NCBI RefSeq assembly: GCF_000425425.1
Contig: NZ_AUDK01000021.1
Location: 1 to 64,000 of the forward strand
DNA from: Flavobacterium daejeonense DSM 17708
GTDB lineage: Bacteria > Bacteroidota > Bacteroidia > Flavobacteriales > Flavobacteriaceae
Reading direction: 5' to 3'
Length of the DNA: 64,000 nt
Shown here: positions 57,410-64,000 of the stretch, piece by piece
Layout of the letters: each line of letters begins with the position of its first letter
Position numbering within the stretch: position 1 is the stretch's first letter
Position numbers and translations under genes: made by a program
The notes under the pieces: generated by a model
What the model saw: only the letters and a program-made list of their open reading frames with translations
What the model was told of the DNA's origin: nothing
The model's database searches: none

Positions 57410-60400
57410 TGTCTTCCTCTCTTTTCATTAATTTTTTCAATTGTTTGTTCATTTCTTTCAGCCTTAATTTGAGTTTGCTTTCGCCCTCACTAGCTCTCAT
57501 GAACTCTTCAGAAGCCGGTTCGTTATGTTCGTCCTGAATTAAAGTACGACCGTCGCTCATTTTAGCAAATATGTAATACAAACCTGGAATTACAAAGACT
57601 CCGAATAAAGTACCGATAATCATTCCTCCCATAGCTGAACCTCCAATGGTTCTGTTACCAATGGCTCCCGCTCCGGTTGCAATTACTAACGGAATTAATC
57701 CGGCGATAAAGGCAAATGAAGTCATCAAAATAGGACGGAAACGCAATTTGGCTCCTTCCATTGCAGCATCTACAATGCTCATGCCCTGAGCCCGCTTCTG
57801 GACGGCAACCTCTACAATCAGTACAGCATTCTTACCGAGTAATCCAATAAGCATGATAACCCCAATTTGGGCATAAACGTCATTAGATAATCCCATTAAT
57901 TGTAATAATGCGAATGAACCAAAGAATCCAACCGGTAATGATAATAATACGGCCAATGGTAATAAGAAACTTTCATATTGTGCGGCCAATACTAAGTAAA
58001 CGAAAATCAATACTACTCCGAATACATACAAAGCATCGTTTCCACGGTTTGCCTCGTCATAAGATAATCCTTCCCAGGCAATGTCGTATCCTCTCGGTAA
58101 TTTTAATTTAGCAACTTCTTTAATAGCATTAATGGCATCGGCACTGGTGTATCCTTTAGCCGGTAATCCACGAATAGCAGCCGAGTTGTACAAGTTGTAA
58201 CGGGTAATCTCGTTAGGTCCCAGATGTTTGGTTACTTTCATAAAAGAAGAGTAAGGAACCATTTCGCCAGTCTCATTTTTCACGAATAAATTTTCCAAAT
58301 CAGAAGGAATTCTTCGATATTCAGGGCCTGCCTGCGTATAAACTTTAAAGAACTGACCGAATTTGATAAAACCTTGTTCGTAAGTACTACCAATAAGGAT
58401 GTTCAAATTGTCCATTGCTTTTTTGATCGTTACGCCTTTTTGCATAGCCGCTTTATTGTCAATATCCAGTTTTAACTGCGGATAATTCGCTGAGTAGAAA
58501 GTAAATACTCCGGTAAGTTCTTTGCGTTTTTCTAATTCCGCAAGGAAATCGTTGTTTACTCTCTGGAATTCCTGATAATCGGTTCCGTTGGTTTTGTCCA
58601 ATAAACGTAAGGAGAAACCTCCAGAGGAACCAAATCCTGGTACTGCCGGCGGTTCAAAGTATTCAATGATAGCACCCAGATTTTTAGATTTACCTTCCAA
58701 TTCTTCCATGATTTCATGTACCGAATGGCTTCTTTCTTCCCAAGGTTTTAAGTTAATCAAACAGGTACCGGCATTCGAACCACGACCTTCGGTCATGATT
58801 TCATAACCCGCTAAGGATGATACAGAAGATACACCGTCGATTTCTTCACAAATCTTTTGTAATTTTCTGGCAACATCATTGGTACGCTCTAAGGTTGTTC
58901 CCGGAGGCGTTTGAATAATGGCATAAATCATCCCCTGATCCTCACTTGGGATAAATCCGGCAGGAAGCGCTTCATTGGTAAAATAAGTAGCAACACTAAA
59001 TCCAATTAGAATTCCAAAAGTAATTACTCTTCGGTTTACAATGTGTTTCAAAATTCCCACATAGTGACCTGTTAGTTTTTCAAATCCTTTGTTGAACCAA
59101 TCGATGAAACGATCAATAGGTGATTTTTTCTTGGCATGACCATGATTGTGTTTCAACAACATGGCACAAAGTACCGGTGTAAGTGTCAAGGCAACTACGG
59201 CCGAGATGATAATAGATCCTGCCATAGTAATGGAGAACTGACGGTAGAATACCCCAACAGGTCCTGTCATGAACGAAATAGGAATAAATACCGAAACCAT
59301 TACTAAGGTAATCGCAATGATAGCTCCTCCAATTTCACCTAATACGGCTTTTGAAGCTTTAAAAGGGGTGAGATGTTCTTCTTCCATTTTTACATGGACG
59401 GCTTCTACAACCACAATCGCATCATCGACCACTATACCAATGGCTAATACTAAGGCAAAAAGGGTAATCAGGTTGATGGATAAACCAAACATTTGCATGA
59501 CAAAGAAGGCTCCAATTAACGATACTGGTACTGCAATAACCGGAATTAATGTCGAACGCCAGTCTCCTAAAAACAGGAATACTACGATGGATACTAAAAC
59601 AAAGGCATCTCTAAGCGTGTCTATTACCTGTTCAATAGAGGCATTTAAGAAGCTGGATACGTCATAACTGATTTTGTAACCCACTCCCGGAGGAAGATCT
59701 TTTTCCAGTTCTTTTAATTTGGCTTTTACGGCCTTAATTACATCACTACCATTGGTTCCAAGGGTTTGTTTTAAAACGATTGATGCAGATGGTTTTCCGT
59801 CTAAGTTGTCGTAGATGTCGTAGAACTCACTTCCTAATTCCACATTAGCAATATCACCTAATTTGATTGCTTCACCATTTGCATTAGCACGAATGATGAC
59901 ATCTTTGTATTCCTCCGGAGTAGAATAACGGTCTCGGTAGGTTAATACATATTCGAGCGATTGTGATTTTATACCGGAACTTTGTCCAATTCTTCCGGGT
60001 CTTGCCAGAATACTTTGTTCCTGCATGGCTTCCATTACTTCTTCGGCCGAGATATTGTAAGCACGCATACGGTCTGGTTTTAACCAAATACGCATCGCAT
60101 ATTTACGGCTACCCAGAATTTGCGCGCTGGCAATTCCGTTAATACGTTGTATTTCACGAAGCATGTTTGTGTAGGCATAATTGTAAAGGAATTTTTCATC
60201 CATTCCATGCCCTTTTTTGCTGTATAAATCCACATACATCAACATACTTGGCTGAACGGGAGTAATGATAACCCCTTCACGTTGTACTAAGTCCGGTAAT
60301 AAGGGCATTACCTGGTCGACCCTGGTTTTTACCCTGATAACGGCGACGTTGGGGTCGGTTCCCGGTTCGAAAATAACACGAATAGTTCCTTCTCCCGCAC

Positions 60401-60650
60401 TGGTAGCATCAGAAGCAATATAACGCATTCCCGGAACCCCATTGATGGCAGTTTCCAGCGGAATCAAGGTTGATTTTACCAATACATCCGAACTTGAACC
60501 CGGATAAGCAATAAATATATTTACAGTGGTAGGTGCAATTTCAGGAAATTGCGAGATGGGTAATTGTTTGATGGCAAGCAACCCCATAAATACAATGATG
60601 ACCGAAATTACAATCGCTAAGACCGGTCTTTGAATAAACTTTTTAAACAT
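57402..60650 (-). CDS. Efflux RND transporter permease (HAE1/AcrB type)
   Basis: 1082 aa with twelve TM segments and two periplasmic loops. MFKKFIQRPVLAIVISVIIV at the N-terminus is the HAE1 start. The proton-relay pair is in AIGIVVDDAIVVVEAVHVKM (Asp-Asp about 405-406), and QRAQ-type GMSIVDAAMEGAKLRFRPILMT marks the second half. A drug-type (hydrophobic/amphiphilic efflux) pump is predicted; the substrate is unknown. It lies between the adaptor and channel genes. Confidence 0.95.
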   Translation of the reverse strand: MFKKFIQRPVLAIVISVIIVFMGLLAIKQLPISQFPEIAPTTVNIFIAYPGSSSDVLVKSTLIPLETAINGVPGMRYIASDATSAGEGTIRVIFEPGTDPNVAVIRVKTRVDQVMPLLPDLVQREGVIITPVQPSMLMYVDLYSKKGHGMDEKFLYNYAYTNMLREIQRINGIASAQILGSRKYAMRIWLKPDRMRAYNISAEEVMEAMQEQSILARPGRIGQSSGIKSQSLEYVLTYRDRYSTPEEYKDVIIRANANGEAIKLGDIANVELGSEFYDIYDNLDGKPSASIVLKQTLGTNGSDVIKAVKAKLKELEKDLPPGVGYKISYDVSSFLNASIEQVIDTLRDAFVLVSIVVFLFLGDWRSTLIPVIAVPVSLIGAFFVMQMFGLSINLITLFALVLAIGIVVDDAIVVVEAVHVKMEEEHLTPFKASKAVLGEIGGAIIAITLVMVSVFIPISFMTGPVGVFYRQFSITMAGSIIISAVVALTLTPVLCAMLLKHNHGHAKKKSPIDRFIDWFNKGFEKLTGHYVGILKHIVNRRVITFGILIGFSVATYFTNEALPAGFIPSEDQGMIYAIIQTPPGTTLERTNDVARKLQKICEEIDGVSSVSSLAGYEIMTEGRGSNAGTCLINLKPWEERSHSVHEIMEELEGKSKNLGAIIEYFEPPAVPGFGSSGGFSLRLLDKTNGTDYQEFQRVNNDFLAELEKRKELTGVFTFYSANYPQLKLDIDNKAAMQKGVTIKKAMDNLNILIGSTYEQGFIKFGQFFKVYTQAGPEYRRIPSDLENLFVKNETGEMVPYSSFMKVTKHLGPNEITRYNLYNSAAIRGLPAKGYTSADAINAIKEVAKLKLPRGYDIAWEGLSYDEANRGNDALYVFGVVLIFVYLVLAAQYESFLLPLAVLLSLPVGFFGSFALLQLMGLSNDVYAQIGVIMLIGLLGKNAVLIVEVAVQKRAQGMSIVDAAMEGAKLRFRPILMTSFAFIAGLIPLVIATGAGAIGNRTIGGSAMGGMIIGTLFGVFVIPGLYYIFAKMSDGRTLIQDEHNEPASEEFMRASEGESKLKLRLKEMNKQLKKLMKREEDNE

Positions 60651-60672
60651 TTTATTGTTTTTTTAAGGGTTG

Positions 60673-61755
60673 TTACTCGGCATAAACATCAAGATGTTTC
60701 ATTACATATTGTGCATTTTCAACTTTGAATTTTACTTTTTCATTGTTTTTAACCAATCGTAATCCGTCTAATAAAATGCGATCGTTTACGTCTAATCCTT
60801 TTTTTACTGTAAAAAGATTTTCTAAAGTAGCTCCGATTGTAATTTCTCTTTGTCTGACTACTCCGTTTTTATCAATAACAAAAACATAGCGCTTGTCTAA
60901 TACTTCAAAAGTTGTTTTTTGAGGAATGATTAATACATTTTTCAGAGGAACGGTCATTAATATTGTTCCGGTCTCTCCGTGTCTTAAAATTCCTTTTGGG
61001 TTAGGGAAAGTAGCTCTGAAGGCAATATTTCCGGTTTCGTTGTTGAATTCTCCTTCAATAGTTTCCACAATACCGGTGTAATCGAATACCTGATTATTAG
61101 CCATTAAAAGCTGAACTTTTTGTTTCTTACCTTGGTTAGCACTTTCCATGTAATTTAAATATTCGGCTTCCGGAACATTGAAGTAAACCCACATTTTGCT
61201 GTTGTCAGAAAGTGAAGTCAGTAGTTCACCTTCTTCCAGCATACTTCCTTCTCTGGCTAATAAATGATCCATTACGCCGTCAAAAGGAGCTCTGATAGTG
61301 GTAAATCCAAGATGTGTCGCTGCTAATTGGATTTCGGCATTGGCTTTGTCATATTTTGCTTTAGAAAGTGCTAATTCGTTTGGAGAAACTACTTTGCTGT
61401 CAGCCAAAAGTTTAGTGTTTTTGTATTCAATGGCCGCAACATTTCCTTCGGCTTTCGCTTTTTGTAAGTCAGCCTGATACACATTAGGCATGATTTGGAA
61501 CATTAATTGTCCTTTTTTAACCTTTTGTCCTTCGTCTACATTTATTTTTTGAAGGTATCCTTTCTCCATTGACCGCAATTCAATGTGACGGATAGAGTGA
61601 ATTTGACAAACGTATTCTTTAACTATTGAGGTGTCCATTGCTACCGGATTAGTAATCTGGAATGTCCTCTCTTCTTTTTTTTCTTCTTTGTGTGAATTGC
61701 AACCAACAGTGCATAGAATGGCCATAAGACCAATGAAAATTGAGGTTTTTTTCAT
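60673..61755 (-). CDS. Efflux RND transporter periplasmic adaptor lipoprotein
   Basis: 360 aa with lipobox CTVGC (Cys about 19). MFP core: SMEKGYLQKINVDEGQKVKKGQLMFQIMP (about 64-92, lipoyl domain), a helical hairpin, then FTTIRAPFDGVMDHLLAREGSML (about 153-175) and a beta-barrel. It connects the permease to the outer-membrane channel. First gene of the three-gene operon (23-bp gap to the permease). Confidence 0.94.
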   Translation of the reverse strand: MKKTSIFIGLMAILCTVGCNSHKEEKKEERTFQITNPVAMDTSIVKEYVCQIHSIRHIELRSMEKGYLQKINVDEGQKVKKGQLMFQIMPNVYQADLQKAKAEGNVAAIEYKNTKLLADSKVVSPNELALSKAKYDKANAEIQLAATHLGFTTIRAPFDGVMDHLLAREGSMLEEGELLTSLSDNSKMWVYFNVPEAEYLNYMESANQGKKQKVQLLMANNQVFDYTGIVETIEGEFNNETGNIAFRATFPNPKGILRHGETGTILMTVPLKNVLIIPQKTTFEVLDKRYVFVIDKNGVVRQREITIGATLENLFTVKKGLDVNDRILLDGLRLVKNNEKVKFKVENAQYVMKHLDVYAE

Positions 61756-61911
61756 GATAATTATTTGTTTTTAGACGGTATGGTATGATGCGTTTTGAGC
61801 TGAGGTTGACAAACGACAGCTGTGCCTTATCTTTTGCTTGTTGTTAAAAACAACTACAAAGGATATGGTGAAATGAGTTTTTTAAAAAAAACTAAAAAAG
61901 AGGAAAGGGGA

Positions 61912-62346
61912 TCAAATTCGAAAGACCTCGAATAAGATGTAGCGTGGATTATTTGTATATAAATGACAAAATTCTTCGCGTACAGGCAAAGAATTATTGA
62001 TTTTATACGTAGGAATGATCCCCGAAGGCTGTTGCTTAAAATAAATGCTATAGCAACTTAATTTTTCTGTCTTTTTTTCAGGAGAGGCGTTTTCAACGTC
62101 TTCTTCTTCATTATCAGTAGTAATTTCTCTTCTTTTGAATAAATCGTTTTCAGGAAAAGATGAAGTAATGTGAAAACTAAGGAAGTAGTTTAAGAATTCC
62201 GTGTTTGTTGATTTACCTGAATTTGTATGATGACTGGAAGTAATAGTCTGCAAACTAGCTGAATGGAAATGAGCCATTAATTGTCCATTGCCAAAGAGTA
62301 GCAGCATACATAAAAGTGTAATATGTTTTATTGCTTTTTTCATCAA
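61912..62346 (-). CDS. Hypothetical exported protein upstream of the efflux operon
   Basis: 144 aa with a signal peptide (about 1-25, ending QLMAHF). After it comes a His- and Ser-containing stretch (HFHSASLQTITSSHHTNS), then an acidic/lysine-rich part and a Cys/aromatic-rich C-terminus. A metal- or small-molecule sensing role linked to the pump is conceivable, but no family is recognised. It is 156 bp upstream of the adaptor gene on the same strand, with its own promoter. Confidence 0.5.
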   Translation of the reverse strand: MMKKAIKHITLLCMLLLFGNGQLMAHFHSASLQTITSSHHTNSGKSTNTEFLNYFLSFHITSSFPENDLFKRREITTDNEEEDVENASPEKKTEKLSCYSIYFKQQPSGIIPTYKINNSLPVREEFCHLYTNNPRYILFEVFRI

Positions 62347-62351
62347 TGTTG

Positions 62352-62382
62352 CAAATCTATATCGACAAAACTATTTTAGCAA
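62352..62382 (-). promoter_or_regulatory. Promoter of the 61912 gene
   Basis: Minus-strand TTG (62380-62382), a 20-bp spacer and TAGATTTG (62352-62359) fit the consensus, 6 bases before the ATG, so the transcript may be nearly leaderless. A second -7 box TAGTTTTG lies at 62366-62373. Confidence 0.55.
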
Positions 62383-62498
62383 GTATTCGTTAATAAATAT
62401 TTGTTAATAATGGCAAAAGCATCAAAAAACCTGTTAAAAGGTAGTTTTTGTTGTGATAAAATCAGAGTTTATGTTAAAAAACACATGAAAAATTACTC

Positions 62499-63155
62499 TT
62501 ATTGTTTTTCTCCTTCCCACTCGGCATAAAATTGTGAAAGGAAATTTTGCATGAACTGATGTCTTTGCTGCGCAATTTGTTTTCCGGTTTGCGTATTCAT
62601 TTTGTCTTTTAAGAGCAATAACTTTTCGTAAAAATGATTAATTGTTGGTGCCTGACTGTGTTTGTATTCTTCGACGCTCATATTGGTATTTGGTGCTATT
62701 TTAGGGTTGTAGAGCGCCCGGTTTTTAAAGCCGCCGTAATTAAAAGCACGGGCAATTCCTATGGCTCCAATGGCGTCCAATCGGTCAGCATCCTGAACAA
62801 TATCAAGTTCGACAGAATGGAAGTTTTTGTCAAAATTTCCGCCTTTAAACGAAATGTTTTCGATGATATTAATTATATGACTGATGGTTTCCGGAGCAAT
62901 ATTTTCTGATTCCAAAAAGTTTCGGGCAATTTTTGGTCCGATTGTTTCGTCACCGTTGTGAAATTTGCTGTCGGCAATATCATGAAGCAGGGCAGCGAGC
63001 TGAACAATTTGCAAATCACATTTTTCTTCACGGGCAATTAACAAAGCGTTTTTATAGACTCTTTCAATGTGAAACCAGTCGTGACCGCCTTCGGCATTTG
63101 CTAATTGTTGTTTTACAAAAGTGATTGTTTTGCTGATGATGTTGGTGTTGGTCAT
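62499..63155 (-). CDS. HD-domain phosphohydrolase
   Basis: 218 aa. GHDWFHIERVYKNAL (about residues 20-34) supplies the first His, LLHDIADSKF (about 51-60) the HD pair, and DADRLDAIGAIGIARAF (about 126-142) the final Asp. It is an HDIG/YedJ-like metal-dependent phosphohydrolase acting probably on nucleotides; the substrate is unknown. Confidence 0.88.
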   Translation of the reverse strand: MTNTNIISKTITFVKQQLANAEGGHDWFHIERVYKNALLIAREEKCDLQIVQLAALLHDIADSKFHNGDETIGPKIARNFLESENIAPETISHIINIIENISFKGGNFDKNFHSVELDIVQDADRLDAIGAIGIARAFNYGGFKNRALYNPKIAPNTNMSVEEYKHSQAPTINHFYEKLLLLKDKMNTQTGKQIAQQRHQFMQNFLSQFYAEWEGEKQ

Positions 63156-63170
63156 ACTAGTGTTTTAAAA

Positions 63171-63217
63171 AAAATGTTGATTTTCAAAGTTTTTTGTACT
63201 TCAAAAATCAACATTTT
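63171..63217. terminator. Hairpin downstream of the desaturase gene
   Basis: AAAATGTTGATTTT (63171-63184) and its perfect complement (63204-63217) form a 14-bp stem with a 19-base loop. It lies between the desaturase stop (63279) and the hydrolase start. Confidence 0.65.
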
Positions 63218-63278
63218 AATTTATTAATTCAATTTTAAAAATTTTAAAATCTAAATTCTGTTTTCTAAAATTTGAAAT

Positions 63279-64000
63279 CTACAATCTAGCCGGTTCTACC
63301 CATTTAAAAATATGAGATTCTTTAGGAATGACTAATCTTTCGGAAATTCTAGCCATTCGGGCAGGTAATTTCATCAAGTAATCACGGGCTTTTTCGGCTT
63401 CGTCAGTCAAACCAGCGATTTTGTCAATTTCCCATTTGTCAATTAATTTCTGCATGATATCCACGTAATCGTTGGCGGTATAAACCCCAATACGTTGCGC
63501 TGAATCTGAAAATAATTCGAATGCAGAACTGATTTTTTGTCCTGATTCTCTCAGGAAATGAGCCGGCATAACGATTTTTTGTTTCATCATGTATTGGAAA
63601 GCCAACATCATTTCGCTTGGATCTACTTTGAAAATTTCGCTAACAAAATGACTGTAAGCATGGTGGTGACGCATTTCATCTCCGGCAATCATTTTACACA
63701 TTTTAGACAATTTCTTGTCGCCATAGCTTTTGGCTAATTGAGAAACTCTGTTGTGTGAAACATAAGTTGCTAATTCCTGGAAACTGGTGTAAACAAAGTT
63801 TTTATACGGATCTCTTCCGGTACCAATATCAAATCCGTCGTTGATAAGGTGTTGGGTGGTCATTTCGATTTCGCGCATGTTTACACGACCTGATAAATAC
63901 AGGTATTTGTTCAATAAATCACCATGACGGTTTTCTTCTCCTGTCCATTCACGTACCCAGGCTGACCAGCCGTTTCGGCCTTCATTGTCAACTCCTTCTA
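63279..64000 (-). CDS. Acyl-ACP desaturase, 5' end outside the window
   Basis: The frame runs open to the window edge; only the C-terminal 240 or so residues are present, out of about 325 expected. Two diiron motifs are seen: EENRH (encoded near 63940) and DEMRHHH, where the usual second motif is DExRHE. INDGFDIGTGRDPYKNFVYTSFQELAT is the family block. It introduces a double bond into acyl-ACP in the cytosol, setting membrane fluidity. The apparent start at 63914 is a TTG inside the gene, not a real start. Confidence 0.9.
   Translation of the reverse strand, partial: EGVDNEGRNGWSAWVREWTGEENRHGDLLNKYLYLSGRVNMREIEMTTQHLINDGFDIGTGRDPYKNFVYTSFQELATYVSHNRVSQLAKSYGDKKLSKMCKMIAGDEMRHHHAYSHFVSEIFKVDPSEMMLAFQYMMKQKIVMPAHFLRESGQKISSAFELFSDSAQRIGVYTANDYVDIMQKLIDKWEIDKIAGLTDEAEKARDYLMKLPARMARISERLVIPKESHIFKWVEPARL

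Noticed and set aside
63912..63914. Start codon for a 211-aa desaturase
   Set aside because: It is a TTG within the gene; the frame continues with conserved residues to the window edge.
1..64000. CRISPR array or prophage
   Set aside because: No regularly spaced identical repeats and no phage structural genes were seen; the holin-like gene has no phage context.

Overview
The window is a 64 kb piece of a low-GC Bacteroidota chromosome, most likely Flavobacterium or a close relative. The evidence is the gliding-motility lipoprotein GldH, the Flavobacteriia promoter pattern TTG-N(19-22)-TAnnTTTG in front of many genes, start sites that rarely carry a Shine-Dalgarno sequence, many short 'SSC'-type lipoproteins, and a DUF4175-ybeY-mnmG gene order that I recall from flavobacteria. 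Most of the window is ordinary core chromosome with a few accessory insertions.

Layout. 0-7.6 kb: tRNA-Cys, folB, glnS, a three-gene YtxH/holin-like envelope operon, an SPFH protein, a beta-barrel protein and gltX. 7.7-14.6 kb: DUF4175 protein, ybeY, mnmG and a methyltransferase, with three parS-like sites (two perfect TGTTCCACGTGGAACA palindromes and one 15/16 match) around mnmG, which suggests the replication-origin domain. 14.9-23 kb: Skp/OmpH-like lipoprotein, PIF1-like helicase, trhO with an extra C-terminal domain, a lipoprotein/S41-peptidase pair enclosed by about 90-bp direct repeats, then ricT. 23-30.3 kb: gldH, a class A penicillin-binding protein, GNAT, scoA and scoB split by a four-helix-bundle gene, class I fumarase, and two very small genes. 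30.4-36 kb: SpmA/SpmB fusion, PolB-like exonuclease, serine hydrolase, ogt, LysR and a divergent methyltransferase. 36-43.8 kb: cytochrome c and a heme operon hemA-hemC-hemD-hemE-(124 aa)-hemF-hemB, interrupted before hemB by a REP-associated tyrosine transposase (RAYT) flanked by four REP hairpins. 44-47.6 kb: a compact putative redox cluster (truncated-globin-like lipoprotein, small membrane protein, DUF5777-like barrel, OB-fold protein, c-type cytochrome, YceI). 47.7-53.8 kb: AraC regulator, a type II restriction-modification pair (ApaLI-like), hemH, hemJ and an orphan histidine kinase. 53.8-64 kb: enoyl-CoA hydratase, two unknowns, a three-gene RND efflux operon, a His-containing exported protein, HD hydrolase, and an acyl-ACP desaturase cut by the window edge.

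How the genes work together. GltX makes Glu-tRNA, and HemA, HemB, HemC, HemD, HemE, HemF, HemJ and HemH carry it to protoheme; only HemL is not in the window. The cytochromes and the globin-like lipoprotein nearby are plausible heme consumers. MnmG and TrhO both modify wobble uridine 34 of tRNA.

The most noteworthy signals are the parS cluster, the RAYT/REP element inside the heme operon, an 18-bp palindrome inserted in frame in the DUF4175 coding sequence, the direct repeats around the S41 module, the globin/cytochrome/YceI cluster as a candidate undescribed system, the TrhO fusion, and several families of word-like intergenic palindromes. All function calls come from reading the sequence and remembered family motifs; no database search was run.
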